The notes: a model not told the origin generated them from the letters alone. DNA of 64,000 bases from Arenibacter sp. 6A1 (GCF_012272855.1 NZ_JAAXCQ010000018.1:40861-104860); one strand, 5' to 3'; counted from the first letter of the stretch, positions 28,228 through 37,820 are shown. Numbers and translations: made by a program.

Positions 28228-28767
28228 TTAGAATAGAAAATATCGAATCCCTAAACCGGCATAGGGATAGAATTGACCAACGTCACTGTTGATATGAAAG
28301 TATTCATTGGCTTTAAGCAAAAGAGAAAAATCATTACTTAAGGTTATCTCGCCTTCCAATCCTAAGAATACCCCATATATAAATTGGCTCTTAGCGTCCA
28401 AAATAGCCCCGTTGGACAAGGATCGGTTTCCGTTATTAATGATTTCATATCCAAAAACGCCCCCTCCGCCGACATTTAAAGCATAGCGTTTAAAGTTTCT
28501 TTGTTCCCAAACCTTTAGAAAGTAGCCGGGCTGGACCGTGAATATGTTATAAGGAATATTAAAAGACGCTTTATCTTCGGCAATGGCAGCAAATATGCTC
28601 AATTGTGCATATCGATTTCGGTTCAGGTGGTAATTGAAGGTACCTTTAAATCCATAACCGTCCTCGGCGTAGCCTCCACTAAAACCAACCGAGGATGAAA
28701 AGTTGTTGCCTTGGGAGAAAACCCAGGAGGAAACGAAAAGAACAAAAATAAGGGCTGTGTTCCTCAT
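28228..28767 (-). CDS. traO: TraO-type conjugative transfer outer-membrane protein
   Basis: A 179-aa protein with a signal peptide (FVLFVSSWVFSQ) and an eight-strand-like outer-membrane barrel pattern (FSSSVGFSGGYAEDGYGF, ending AGLGIRYFLF). It matches TraO of Bacteroidota conjugative transposons in size, sequence style and position after traN (2-bp gap) and before the traQ-like gene. Confidence 0.85.
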   Translation of the reverse strand: MRNTALIFVLFVSSWVFSQGNNFSSSVGFSGGYAEDGYGFKGTFNYHLNRNRYAQLSIFAAIAEDKASFNIPYNIFTVQPGYFLKVWEQRNFKRYALNVGGGGVFGYEIINNGNRSLSNGAILDAKSQFIYGVFLGLEGEITLSNDFSLLLKANEYFHINSDVGQFYPYAGLGIRYFLF

Positions 28768-28769
28768 AT

Positions 28770-29735
28770 TTAAAATTGTATAGGATTATTAATAATTTCA
28801 TGGCCAATGCGTAATGAGATATTGCGATTGCCATATTCTTCGTCCAATTCAACCACCACTTCTTTTCTCTCGTCCAAAGCAAACTTCTTGAAAACCACTA
28901 TAAAATGATTCTCACTTTTTGCTTCGACCCTCTTTGGCTGTTTATAAGTAAAAACAGGCTCTAATTCCATTTTCTGATTGCTACTGCTATTTTTATAATT
29001 GGTGGCAATTTGATGTTTTATAAAATTGATGTCCAGATCAAGCCCCTCCTTGTTTTCGATTCGGTACTGAAAATATAGTTCGTCTTGATTGTAGTAAACA
29101 CCTTTAAGCCAGATAAAAACGTTGCCCGACCTGGAAAAATACCGAATGATTTTTGGTTTGTCGAATTGCATATAATAACACCTAAGCCGAATATATTCCA
29201 TAGGGTTGGATCGGTACAATTCTTCGGTTGTACCATCTTTGACCACACTCATTTTTGTTTGGGAAGGTTCTCTCTCCATTGGCCCATTACCTTCTTTCTT
29301 GATTTCCACATCATTATTTTCAATGCGCCTTCCCGTAGCTACCTCTTCTAATACAAGTTCGTCCGAGATATTGGCAATAGCCATTTCTTTTTTGATGTAC
29401 CATGTAGTTTGTTGGGGAACCTCCACAAGTTTTAATATAAAATCATATACATTACCGGAGTCGGTGATAACCAAGTAATTGGTTGTTCTTTTATTTTCGG
29501 TGGCAATTTCATCGTAATATAGTTTAACGATGCGGCCACCAAATTTTCCACCCTCTGGTTTTGGCAAATCCACATTAAAACCAAAATCATTTCCAATGCT
29601 ACTTTCCGAAATATTTTCCGGAAAAATCAAAATGGTCTTAAAGTGCTTCGATACCTGTAAGGTATCGCTATATGCCTGGGCACTTAACGCAGAACCAGTA
29701 ATTAGGGCCAATAATATGATCCAAGCTTTTCTCAT
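28770..29735 (-). CDS. traN: TraN-type (DUF4138) conjugation protein, VirB9-like
   Basis: A 321-aa secreted protein (signal peptide ending SALSAQA) with the early motif TLQVSKHFKTILIFPENI that marks DUF4138/TraN. In type IV secretion it is thought to occupy the VirB9-like place of the outer-membrane core. The start overlaps the traM stop by one base, so translation is coupled; traO begins 2 bp after its end. Confidence 0.9.
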   Translation of the reverse strand: MRKAWIILLALITGSALSAQAYSDTLQVSKHFKTILIFPENISESSIGNDFGFNVDLPKPEGGKFGGRIVKLYYDEIATENKRTTNYLVITDSGNVYDFILKLVEVPQQTTWYIKKEMAIANISDELVLEEVATGRRIENNDVEIKKEGNGPMEREPSQTKMSVVKDGTTEELYRSNPMEYIRLRCYYMQFDKPKIIRYFSRSGNVFIWLKGVYYNQDELYFQYRIENKEGLDLDINFIKHQIATNYKNSSSNQKMELEPVFTYKQPKRVEAKSENHFIVVFKKFALDERKEVVVELDEEYGNRNISLRIGHEIINNPIQF

Positions 29736-30748
29736 TATTCCTGTTTTTTTGGTGTTAGAAATACACGGTCCCCATTGACCAAAAGTATTTTGTCCCGTTG
29801 TTTGTATTTTTTCTTTCGGAAAAAATTGCCAAATGAACGAACAAGGTTTTGCGCCAAGGGAATATCGGTGGCATTGCCTACCGTAGCGGATAATTCTTTA
29901 ATGCCCTGATGCTGTATGTCTGCTTTGAATTCCTGTAACAATTCACCTGCACGTTCATTATGTAGCCCGATCATACCATCTTCCTGATCAATGGCCGTCA
30001 AAGCAATTGGTATATTGGCCAGGTTGGAAACCTCTAACAATATTCTAGCCCCTTGGATATTGGCTGTAGCATAAACAAAGGTGTTCTTTGGGAATCGCCT
30101 TCCGTTGAGCTTAATGTCCTCCCGTAATATTAGGGTAACCCGGTTTCCAGGCAAAATAAACTGGTCACGGTAAATTACTGCATTAAATAGGGGGGTGGTG
30201 GCAATTTTTTTTTGGGAGGGTTCAATATACGGAGCAGAATAATCTTGATTACGAGCCAACCGTTGTTCTCTTGCCTGAATGAGCATATTTCTATAGGCTA
30301 ACTTTTTTTGTGCCTCAGATACTATGGAAGTGGCCTTTGTAGAGGGTGACAGCGAACTGGAGGAGGAAGGGTTGTTTTGTTGGCGATCTTTATCTCTTTC
30401 ACTAAATGAAAAGTTTTGCAATTCAATCAAGATCTGTTCCAGAGAGTCATTCTTCTTTTTGTTACTTTCAATTCCTTTTAATTTGCTTAGCGTTCTTAAT
30501 TGGTTCAAGGAGTCTAGTCGGGATTTGTTATAGATATCGTTTGGCCCGGAAACATCAAGTTCTTGGTCGTGGTTTGGCAGACTCTTATTGTAGCCATCTT
30601 CGGACCCCTGAGGGGGTAGTTCCTTATGAATTGAACTGATACTTGTCATTACAAAGAATGCCGCCAGAAATACGATGATAGGAGCTGAGAACGCGAACAG
30701 CTTATGCCGTTTTAACCAGAGATTGAATTTTTCAATGTTGCGGTTCAT
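29735..30748 (-). CDS. traM: TraM-type conjugation protein, VirB10-like
   Basis: A 337-aa inner-membrane protein: short cytosolic N-terminus, one membrane helix (LFAFSAPIIVFLAAFFVMTS, about 17-36), a long polar, Pro/Ser-rich periplasmic linker with coiled-coil propensity, and a C-terminal beta domain (about 185-337; AVIYRDQFILPGNRVTLIL) as in TraM/VirB10. Only 7 bp separate it from traK upstream; the small traL gene usually found there is absent. Confidence 0.9.
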   Translation of the reverse strand: MNRNIEKFNLWLKRHKLFAFSAPIIVFLAAFFVMTSISSIHKELPPQGSEDGYNKSLPNHDQELDVSGPNDIYNKSRLDSLNQLRTLSKLKGIESNKKKNDSLEQILIELQNFSFSERDKDRQQNNPSSSSSLSPSTKATSIVSEAQKKLAYRNMLIQAREQRLARNQDYSAPYIEPSQKKIATTPLFNAVIYRDQFILPGNRVTLILREDIKLNGRRFPKNTFVYATANIQGARILLEVSNLANIPIALTAIDQEDGMIGLHNERAGELLQEFKADIQHQGIKELSATVGNATDIPLAQNLVRSFGNFFRKKKYKQRDKILLVNGDRVFLTPKKQE

Positions 30749-30755
30749 AGGTTGT

Positions 30756-31376
30756 TTATTGTAAATCCTGATTTTTTAGGACATCGAATTTTATAATCTT
30801 TAATCCATTTAAATTGTTGAGGGTAGCGCTGGTTTCAATCAAATACCCCTGGGTGACCAAGCTTCGATATTCCGCATTCCCGCTTTTTAAAATCCGTTGC
30901 TTGCCATAGAATTTAAAGGCGAACGGATGACTAGAATAATTTACAAATATCGAGTCCATCTCAACTTCTATGGAATAGCCGCTCTTCGCGATATCCTCGT
31001 AATAGTTCTGATCGATCAAACGATTGTACAGGCGTTGAACCGAGTGATCTGCCATATAGAGTGCCTTAGTTTCGATATTTCTTTTTATATGGCGTAGATC
31101 GGGTTCCAACGCAAAAAACAGTTCGTGAAAGTTTGTAATATGTCCCTCACATAAAATATCAACTGCCCGTCTGTAGTCCTTGATCCTAACGGTTGCCAAC
31201 TTTTGGCCATTATCGAGCAGATAAAAATTGTTTTTCGCGTTTTCGGTTGTCTTGTAGGTATAAAAGATATTGAGGATGGTTGTCGCGAATGTTATTATTA
31301 AAGATACATATATCACTCTATAGCTTCTGGTGTTAACCCTGCTTAAATCGTTAAAAATCTTATATTTATCGTCCAT
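30756..31376 (-). CDS. traK: TraK-type conjugation protein, VirB8-like
   Basis: A 206-aa protein with one N-terminal membrane helix (VIYVSLIITFATTILNIFY) and a periplasmic alpha+beta domain containing FHELFFALEPD and VQRLYNRLIDQNYYEDI, typical of Bacteroidota TraK. It sits between traJ (46-bp gap) and traM (7-bp gap). Confidence 0.92.
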   Translation of the reverse strand: MDDKYKIFNDLSRVNTRSYRVIYVSLIITFATTILNIFYTYKTTENAKNNFYLLDNGQKLATVRIKDYRRAVDILCEGHITNFHELFFALEPDLRHIKRNIETKALYMADHSVQRLYNRLIDQNYYEDIAKSGYSIEVEMDSIFVNYSSHPFAFKFYGKQRILKSGNAEYRSLVTQGYLIETSATLNNLNGLKIIKFDVLKNQDLQ

Positions 31377-31422
31377 TTGTGTTTTTGATTTCGCTCAAAT
31401 TATAAATTCATCGGTAAACAGA

Positions 31423-32334
31423 TTACTGTATTAGAGTTCTTACTCCTTTTGTAGCCCCACCCGTTTTAGTATCAACGGTGGTTTGTGCTACTTTTTTGAC
31501 ATAGTGCTTGGTTTGGTCTTTTAGTTGATTGGCACTTATATTCATTCCTTGTACTATAAAGTTTGCTAGGGTGGGGGCTTTTAAATAAACAAATACGTTC
31601 ATCAGCATCAGTAGCCCGCTGGTAAGTACCAATCCTAAATTGGCCTCTCCATTGGATAATAAGGAGGTTATTAATTTATCCAGCACATGGAGCATAAAAT
31701 TATCGATCAGGTAGAGCATCGGGATCCACAGGCAAACACTCATAAATTTTTGCAACCAGGCCTTCCACATTCCGGAGAAGATAGGGATGAACGACAAACC
31801 AATATTCAATGGCCCAAAAATGATAAGTACAAATAGATATATGACCGACATGGCTTTTATCCCAATGAATACCACCGCGGAAATAACGGAAGCAACGGCG
31901 GTAACCCCCGAAGTGATAGCTCCAAGTACCAGTGCTTGCAAAGCTTCCGGATCTCCTTTTAATAGGATGTATGAAACACCATAATCTACCATTGATTTTG
32001 TTTGGGCAACTAGTATTTTAACGTGGAGCACGTCCCAGGATATGTCATTTGCCTTTAAGGATATTCCAATATTTTGGTAAAACTCAAGGATGGTAAGCGT
32101 AAGTGCCCGGTAATTAAATAATACGAAGGCCAGGGGAACCCATTTTAAATATGAAAAAAGGTCGGCTCTTTTGTCCTTATTTAGCAATGCAAGTAGTCCT
32201 ACTATACTAATACCGATACAGGCAAAAACCTGCCCTATTTCTATCATGGGCGCTACCAATTCGTAGGCATCCAAAATGTACTGGTCGAAAAGTTCGTTGA
32301 CCGATTCCCGTATTCCTTTATTGGTAAGGTTCAT
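31423..32334 (-). CDS. traJ: TraJ-type polytopic conjugation membrane protein, VirB6-like
   Basis: A 303-aa inner-membrane protein with about seven hydrophobic helices (for instance VFACIGISIVGLLALL, ASVISAVVFIGIKAMSVIYL, LNIGLSFIPIFSGMWKAWLQ) and a soluble C-terminus. Size, topology and position after TraI match TraJ, the likely VirB6-like channel component. One base separates it from the preceding gene. Confidence 0.9.
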   Translation of the reverse strand: MNLTNKGIRESVNELFDQYILDAYELVAPMIEIGQVFACIGISIVGLLALLNKDKRADLFSYLKWVPLAFVLFNYRALTLTILEFYQNIGISLKANDISWDVLHVKILVAQTKSMVDYGVSYILLKGDPEALQALVLGAITSGVTAVASVISAVVFIGIKAMSVIYLFVLIIFGPLNIGLSFIPIFSGMWKAWLQKFMSVCLWIPMLYLIDNFMLHVLDKLITSLLSNGEANLGLVLTSGLLMLMNVFVYLKAPTLANFIVQGMNISANQLKDQTKHYVKKVAQTTVDTKTGGATKGVRTLIQ

Positions 32335-32335
32335 A

Positions 32336-32959
32336 TCATGGTTGATTTATGTTAAGGTAGATCATGGTACGCCGTGCTTTTCGTAGGGAACTTACTTGTG
32401 ACAACTTATGGTTGTAGGCAATCAAGTTCTCTAGAATAACCTCCAGCTTTTGATTGATCCCTGAAACCATTTTTAACCGTTCTTCGGGCATTATAATGGC
32501 TTTGGTCTGTAAAATTTCACCACATTGTTTAATTAGACTTCCAGTTTCTTGGAGTGCCTCGGCGGCATAAACTATAAACTCATCTGTTTCCTCCTTGGTT
32601 AAAAACTCCAGCTTTTCGATGGACTGTTTGGAAGTGCGGTAGGCTTCTAGGATTTTCGACTTTAGATCGATGGCCAAATTAACATCCGTCGAGAGCGTTA
32701 CGTAGTTGGGGGCTCTTTTCTTGGCTTCAAGTTCTTCCTTCAGGATATCGCTAGACTTTGAGGCCTCTTTATTGTTTTTTTCCATCAGTTTAATCAACCG
32801 GGACAGGTTGTTATTTACCGCTTGCAACTGGGTGTTAATATTCATTAGATGACTGTTGGATATCCCTATACTTGCGTTGGTGGCCACATCTGTCACGGGA
32901 ATTTGTGAAAAAAGGGCTAGGTATGCCAATAGGCTCCATAGTGTTATAAAGTGTTTCAT
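32336..32959 (-). CDS. TraI-type (DUF4141-like) secreted coiled-coil conjugation protein
   Basis: A 207-aa protein with a signal peptide (LWSLLAYLALFSQ) and long helices (LMNINTQLQAVNNNLSRLIK, SSDILKEELEAKKR), like TraI/DUF4141 of CTnDOT-type elements, which may act like VirB5. The start overlaps the traG end by 4 bp, and traJ follows after 1 bp. Confidence 0.75.
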   Translation of the reverse strand: MKHFITLWSLLAYLALFSQIPVTDVATNASIGISNSHLMNINTQLQAVNNNLSRLIKLMEKNNKEASKSSDILKEELEAKKRAPNYVTLSTDVNLAIDLKSKILEAYRTSKQSIEKLEFLTKEETDEFIVYAAEALQETGSLIKQCGEILQTKAIIMPEERLKMVSGINQKLEVILENLIAYNHKLSQVSSLRKARRTMIYLNINQP

Positions 32960-35505
32960 GTTCTGATGGTTTTTTTAGATTTCTCGTGGGCATATGCCTT
33001 TGCCGTTAACTCCCAATGGCGATTATTTTTTTGGTGCAGTAGCTTGATCCGATCACTCTCCTTAGGATTCGTTTCATAGATACATTTTTCTTCCAACGAG
33101 GTTTCTACCCCGTAAACCTTTACTTTGTCCAACCAACAGAAGGCGACCTCGCGATATTTTCTGTCTTTTGGCAAATCTTTATTCAAGGACAGAATCAGTT
33201 GTTTCTGTTTCTCTCCCAATCCTAGGAGGGCTTGTATTTTATCAAAGGATTGGGCAAAGTCCCGCATATCCAAAAAGACCTTTATATGGGAGTTTACCAC
33301 AATGGCATTTTTTATGATCTCAGAAGCGGTAAAGTCATCTACCTTTTGTGAAATGAAAATCGGCTGACCTCCCATTTTTCTTGCCATTCTGGATTGACTA
33401 TTAAAGTAATGCGCCAATGCAGGTTTTGCCAATGCCTTCCAGGCTTCATCCACCGCCAATATTTTATTGATGGATAGTTTAGAGGGATCGTACATCTTCT
33501 TATTAAAGATCTCCATAATCATAAGCGCAGTAATGGGGAACAAAAGCTCATTATCAATTAGTTTCCCCAACTTGAAGTAAACCAATTTTTCATCGCTTAA
33601 TTGGGAAATCCGATTATCCACTTTGTTTAACAAGTTTCCCCTAGCATTGTTGCCATAGTATTTTTCCAATAGGAAAATGAATACATTGGGATCGAATTTA
33701 TCCTTTGGGATATTTTTTGATTGAACATAAGGCTTTAGATGGCTTGCACAGAAATCGAAAAAGGTGTCAAATTTAAAATTACTATCATTATTTTGCCACA
33801 TCCAATGGTAATAGGCAGTAACCAAATACTCTAATACCGCATTCGTTACTTCTGGTTTTCCTACATTTTCTTGGGTGCCCATAATTAGCTTCAGGAGGGT
33901 TATAAGGTAGATTCGTTTACCCTCTACCAAGACCTTTCCTTTATCCGTGATTTCCATAAAATCATAGCTGTCCAAAACAAAGGGGTTGAAGGTAAATGGA
34001 TCGGCATCTTGATGTTGGAGGATGATACCCCCAAATACCTCTGTTAACCGATCGTAGGAATTGCCATCTTCCATAATAATGGCTTCCGCACCTTGTCGCA
34101 GTTCCGATGCCAAATAATGATTGGTGAAGTAAGATTTACCGCCCCCAGACCCTGAGGCGACCAACATTCCGCGATTGAATATCCAGTCTTTTCTTTCTGG
34201 CTCTCGGTACACGGATACCGAAAGTGGTTGGCCCGTAATACGATCAACCAATTTTAAGCCGTCGACGGCCCTTGTAGCATCCCTGTAACCACCTTCAAAA
34301 TAGAGTAGGGAAGAAGCCATTTCCAGTGGCATGGGGACGTACATATCTGCAGAAATCCCAATGGCGTTCCCGGCAACCCCGGCAAAGAACAAATTCTTCC
34401 TATCTATGGTATTGTGTTTGGGGTGTATCCTTAACTTTTTGAAAGCTCCTGAGAGGTTGGGATGAAGGTCACTTTGCTGTAGGGGAATTTCCTCAATACC
34501 TAAAACATTGAGGTGGTAAAAGACAGTTCCCTGATGGTTTTCTATACAGGACTTGGTATAATCATAAATCTGTTCTGCATAAATAGTATTGCGATCATCT
34601 TTCCTGCCATTGCTGAATCGATTTAAATTTCTAGCTTTTTTGCGCATTCCCGACAAAACCTTCGATTGGTCGGGTAGGTAGATGTACTGATTTATAATAT
34701 GTTCATGTGGAATCTTGAAACCCAGAGGGAACAGGTTGCCGATAGGAAAGGGATGCCGTTGGGTGGTGAATTTCCCATAGAATTCATAGGTGCTGATATG
34801 GTCTTTGTTAAATTGGTCCAGGTTTTCAAGAGTGTAAAACGATCCGCGTTTGTTTCCAATATGGAGGGCATTACCGTTAAAATCTATATCCATCAGCTGT
34901 AGGTTTTGTCTACTAAGTCCAAAATAGTTGGCATAAAGTCCATTTGAGGAGAATAGGTCGTCGTAATTCAGAATTCGCGACCCCATCAAACCGGATGAGT
35001 TGATGAGGTTGTTTACCTCCTGGACCTGGGCTTCAAAATCCGTCAAATCCTTACTGCCTAAAAATTCTTTCGGAATAGGTCGAGTAAAGAAGAATTCTCG
35101 GGTTTTGCCTAAAAAAGCGTTTGCCCTTTGAGGATTGAATTTTATGTAATTTTCTGGGACCATACTGAGGTATAGATAATGGGTGCCAACCAAAAATGGA
35201 CGGTTTGTAAAATAATTTTCGTTCGCCCTTTCCAATATATCTCCCTGCAGCCTTTCTGAAATAGGAGTGTAGTTCTCTTGGAAAAACAAGTCCTGTTTAT
35301 GAACAAGCCTGTTGGGGCCTAAAATGGTTAAGATGGTAATGAAAAGTCTATGGAGCGTATCATAATCGTTGGCATCCAAGGTAAATGCCTCTGGGAGCGT
35401 AATCTGTAAAGGGATGGTTACACAACCTTTTTCCTTTGCTATTAAAGCTTGTCGTTCATATCCGTAAATGGGGAATACGTCCCAAAGTGCTACTTGCCTT
35501 GCCAT
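32956..35505 (-). CDS. traG: TraG conjugative transposon ATPase, VirB4-like
   Basis: An 849-aa cytosolic ATPase energising the secretion channel. The Walker A motif is GSGGGKS (residues 452-458, Lys457) and the Walker B strand ILAVDEAW (about 683-690). The N-terminal half (VALWDVFPIYGYERQALI, PIGNLFPLGFKIPHE) is the usual TraG/VirB4 N-domain, and the length is normal. The start overlaps traF by 16 bp. Confidence 0.95.
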   Translation of the reverse strand: MARQVALWDVFPIYGYERQALIAKEKGCVTIPLQITLPEAFTLDANDYDTLHRLFITILTILGPNRLVHKQDLFFQENYTPISERLQGDILERANENYFTNRPFLVGTHYLYLSMVPENYIKFNPQRANAFLGKTREFFFTRPIPKEFLGSKDLTDFEAQVQEVNNLINSSGLMGSRILNYDDLFSSNGLYANYFGLSRQNLQLMDIDFNGNALHIGNKRGSFYTLENLDQFNKDHISTYEFYGKFTTQRHPFPIGNLFPLGFKIPHEHIINQYIYLPDQSKVLSGMRKKARNLNRFSNGRKDDRNTIYAEQIYDYTKSCIENHQGTVFYHLNVLGIEEIPLQQSDLHPNLSGAFKKLRIHPKHNTIDRKNLFFAGVAGNAIGISADMYVPMPLEMASSLLYFEGGYRDATRAVDGLKLVDRITGQPLSVSVYREPERKDWIFNRGMLVASGSGGGKSYFTNHYLASELRQGAEAIIMEDGNSYDRLTEVFGGIILQHQDADPFTFNPFVLDSYDFMEITDKGKVLVEGKRIYLITLLKLIMGTQENVGKPEVTNAVLEYLVTAYYHWMWQNNDSNFKFDTFFDFCASHLKPYVQSKNIPKDKFDPNVFIFLLEKYYGNNARGNLLNKVDNRISQLSDEKLVYFKLGKLIDNELLFPITALMIMEIFNKKMYDPSKLSINKILAVDEAWKALAKPALAHYFNSQSRMARKMGGQPIFISQKVDDFTASEIIKNAIVVNSHIKVFLDMRDFAQSFDKIQALLGLGEKQKQLILSLNKDLPKDRKYREVAFCWLDKVKVYGVETSLEEKCIYETNPKESDRIKLLHQKNNRHWELTAKAYAHEKSKKTIRT

Positions 35506-35813
35506 AGTAATAGACTTTTAAAGTTATGGGTTAGCTTGATCGTGCTGGGTTTGGAAGTATCCGCCATTTTTTTAATAAAACCATTGGCGCCATAAGTGCG
35601 GGAGTAAAATAATATGATAAGGAATGCGATTCCCATTAGGGCTGCGGAAATTAGCATGGCTAAGAACGCGGGGAGGAATAGGGATAGCACTAGCCCATGT
35701 ACAATGGCAGCTATACTAAGATAAACGAAGTAGTAGATGTATTTGGCTTTCAGCCCCCAATAAGAGGCTTCTTTTTGCAGGCCTTTTCTAATAGGAATGT
35801 GGGAGTTGCACAT
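35490..35813 (-). CDS. traF: TraF-type (DUF4133) small conjugation membrane protein, VirB3-like
   Basis: A 107-aa protein with two adjacent membrane helices (IYYFVYLSIAAIVHGLVLSL and FLAMLISAALMGIAFLIILF) and the DUF4133 features IRKGLQKEASYWGLK and YGANGFIKKM. Position between TraE and TraG is canonical. Confidence 0.93.
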   Translation of the reverse strand: MCNSHIPIRKGLQKEASYWGLKAKYIYYFVYLSIAAIVHGLVLSLFLPAFLAMLISAALMGIAFLIILFYSRTYGANGFIKKMADTSKPSTIKLTHNFKSLLLWQGK

Positions 35814-35824
35814 GGCGGAGATAT

Positions 35825-36184
35825 TTAAATATTAGCAATTTCCTCACCGATGGCGATCAAGGCAAAAAATATAGCAATGCCAATAATGATCTTCCCTAGT
35901 TTATTGGCCAGGTCGGTTTGTTGGTCTCGGATATAGAGATAGGTTAAACCCGTAATGGCAATAGCCACTCCTGCAATTATCTTTATGATATCGACAATTT
36001 CTTTAGAAAGGGTTTTTGAGTCGTTTTTGAAATCTTGTGCTTCTTGTAGTAGTTGATCGAATTGACCATATGAGCACATGGTTATGATGAGGAAAAATGC
36101 TAAGAGAAGATAGATCTCAAGTTTTGGAATCCGGCGGCAATTTCTCGGCGGACTTCCTGGTGCGGATGACGGTGAGTTTTTCAT
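35825..36184 (-). CDS. traE: TraE-type (DUF4134) small conjugation membrane protein, VirB2-like
   Basis: Pilin-like subunit with a signal-like helix (IYLLLAFFLIITMCSYGQ) then two hydrophobic segments (IIKIIAGVAIAITGLTYLYI, LGKIIIGIAIFFALIAIGEE). The ATG at 36184 leaves about 20 polar residues before the first helix and overlaps the preceding gene by 68 bp; a later non-ATG start is possible. TraF begins 11 bp after its stop. Confidence 0.88.
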   Translation of the reverse strand: MKNSPSSAPGSPPRNCRRIPKLEIYLLLAFFLIITMCSYGQFDQLLQEAQDFKNDSKTLSKEIVDIIKIIAGVAIAITGLTYLYIRDQQTDLANKLGKIIIGIAIFFALIAIGEEIANI

Positions 36185-36491
36185 GCTTTTTGTGAGTTAA
36201 GGAATTTGAATTTTCTTCAAATGACCCTTTTCTAAAAGCTTCCAAAAGTTTTGAAGCGTTTTCCGCTTCGTTTAATTGGTTGAGTACAGCATCTACATTA
36301 GTAGGATCATCTTCTGAATTATATGCAAATTTATCATTTATATACATATTAGCAACATTATTTGTGTTTTTTTTTGAAGAATCGGTATTTTTTATTATAA
36401 ATATCCAAAAGACGTACCCGTACCATAGTAGGGAAAGTCCAAGGAATATGTGCCAGTATATGCTCAATTTTTTAATTTTATTGATTCTCAA
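36117..36491 (-). CDS. Small single-span membrane protein of the tra operon, unknown
   Basis: A 124-aa protein with one N-terminal helix (IYWHIFLGLSLLWYGYVFWI) followed by a charged, Asn/Ser-rich cytosolic or periplasmic tail. It overlaps its upstream neighbour by 14 bp and traE by 68 bp, so it is part of the operon. It occupies the traC/traD slot but no homology is recognised. Confidence 0.65.
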   Translation of the reverse strand: MRINKIKKLSIYWHIFLGLSLLWYGYVFWIFIIKNTDSSKKNTNNVANMYINDKFAYNSEDDPTNVDAVLNQLNEAENASKLLEAFRKGSFEENSNSLTHKKHEKLTVIRTRKSAEKLPPDSKT

Positions 36492-36921
36492 TAAGGGTAA
36501 TCAGCTTTTCGTAGTTTTTATTGGTGAAATCCATTAAAACTTTACGGATAAGGTCGTTTCTTGAGGTTTTGATACCCATTTTATAAGAAATCCCCATAGC
36601 CATTTTTTCGTACTTGATAGCGCAGTCCTTGTTTATGGTCATAAAGATACTTTCATTCTCGCTCTTCACCGGTTCCACTTGCAGGAGTAGCTCTAATTGA
36701 TTTTTAGAACTTGGCTTATTTTTAATTCTACTTTTGCCATGTGGAAGGTTTCTTTGGGGCTCATTTGCGACATCCGTTCTACGTTCGATACTTGAGCTAT
36801 CAGTTTGCTTTTGTTTTGATCGATCCAGTCGGAGTTGTCTTAGGGTGCTGTTCGTCTCTTGGTTTTTATCAGCTAATTGCTGAAGTAAATCAATCGTGCT
36901 AATTTTTTTCTTTTTACCCAT
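36478..36921 (-). CDS. Probable DNA-binding partner of the ParA-like ATPase (DUF3408-like)
   Basis: A 147-aa basic protein: disordered Lys/Gln/Ser-rich N-terminal half, then FMTINKDCAIKYEKMAMGI and KTSRNDLIRKVLMDF, a ribbon-helix-helix-like strand-helix-helix pattern. Its ATG overlaps the ParA stop by one base (TAATG), a typical ParA/ParB-type coupling. It may bind the motif array upstream of the operon; this is inference. Confidence 0.65.
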   Translation of the reverse strand: MGKKKKISTIDLLQQLADKNQETNSTLRQLRLDRSKQKQTDSSSIERRTDVANEPQRNLPHGKSRIKNKPSSKNQLELLLQVEPVKSENESIFMTINKDCAIKYEKMAMGISYKMGIKTSRNDLIRKVLMDFTNKNYEKLITLIENQ

Positions 36922-37616
36922 TACATTGGTGTTTTTGGATTTGATAAGTACTCTACTTCCTTTAAGAACTTTTTGATGCCCAAAACGCCTTCCTCTTTGT
37001 TTTCTGGGATAGCCTGTAGGGTATTGCGATATTGTTCTTTGTAGATAGTTTTATCCTTCACTACACTTTCCATCATGGGGATGCCGGCATTTAGAAATTG
37101 TTTTCTTAGTAAGGAAAACTTGTTTTTCCGTATCAACTGGTATTTGTTGAAAAATAGGTGTACGCTTTTAAGTACCCGCTCATTATTTTCCAAAAAGTTA
37201 CTTTTTAGGGTAAAGTAAAAATTGGAAGTACTATCTATTTCCAATTCATCGTGGCTACAGGGAATAAAAATATGCTCAACATATAATAGGCCCTTTACCA
37301 TTTCTACGTTAAGACTTCCCGGTAGGTCCAGAATAATATAATCCACTAGACCGTAATATTTCAAGATGGTGTCCCGGAGTGTATCCACCGTAACCCGTTC
37401 AATAGGAAATAGGTCCAATTCCTCAGGAGCTGCTTCCTTCAGTAGGTTCAACTCGCGCTGTCTTTTCTTATAGACGGAATACTGTGGATCGTCCCCATCC
37501 AAGAGGACAACTTTTTTTCCGTTGGCATAATAAAAGTTAGAGGCAAGGATTAGGTTTAAGGTCGTTTTCCCTATGCCCCCTTTTTCTCCGACGATACTGA
37601 TAATTTTTGTTTCCAA
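36921..37616 (-). CDS. traA: TraA/ParA-family ATPase, first gene of the tra operon
   Basis: A 231-aa ParA/MinD-type P-loop ATPase with the deviant Walker A GEKGGIGKTT (residues 10-19, signature Lys12), DGDDPQ as the A' motif and YIILDLPGS as Walker B. Such genes open tra operons of Bacteroidota conjugative elements and may also stabilise the element. Directly upstream, on the shared regulatory side with mobB, lies the 37.71-37.82 kb motif array. Confidence 0.92.
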   Translation of the reverse strand: METKIISIVGEKGGIGKTTLNLILASNFYYANGKKVVLLDGDDPQYSVYKKRQRELNLLKEAAPEELDLFPIERVTVDTLRDTILKYYGLVDYIILDLPGSLNVEMVKGLLYVEHIFIPCSHDELEIDSTSNFYFTLKSNFLENNERVLKSVHLFFNKYQLIRKNKFSLLRKQFLNAGIPMMESVVKDKTIYKEQYRNTLQAIPENKEEGVLGIKKFLKEVEYLSNPKTPM

Positions 37617-37711
37617 ATTATAAGTGTTGTTACAAGTCTAACGTAGGTTGAATTCCTTTAATTTAGTTTGTGGGGAGCCTTTTTTTCCTATGAATTTAGG
37701 TGCATATCTAT

Positions 37712-37820
37712 ATACCCAGATATTTTAATATGTGTATATCTTAATATCAATATATGTGAATATCAAAATATGCTAATATCTACATATTAAAATATGTCAA
37801 TATCTAAATATGTGCATATG
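37712..37820. repeat. Regularly spaced ATATGnnnATATC motif array (parS/operator candidate)
   Basis: Five copies fit ATATG-nnn-ATATS: 37728-37740, 37752-37764, 37768-37780, 37792-37804 and 37808-37820 (the last ends ATATG). Start-to-start spacing alternates exactly 24, 16, 24, 16 bp. A weaker match at 37712 continues the pattern. Each motif is nearly palindromic. It lies about 100-200 bp upstream of the ParA-like gene and may bind its small partner. Confidence 0.6.

Noticed and set aside
37712..37820. CRISPR array
   Set aside because: Units are 13 bp, with no 20-40 bp repeat or unique spacers and no cas gene.
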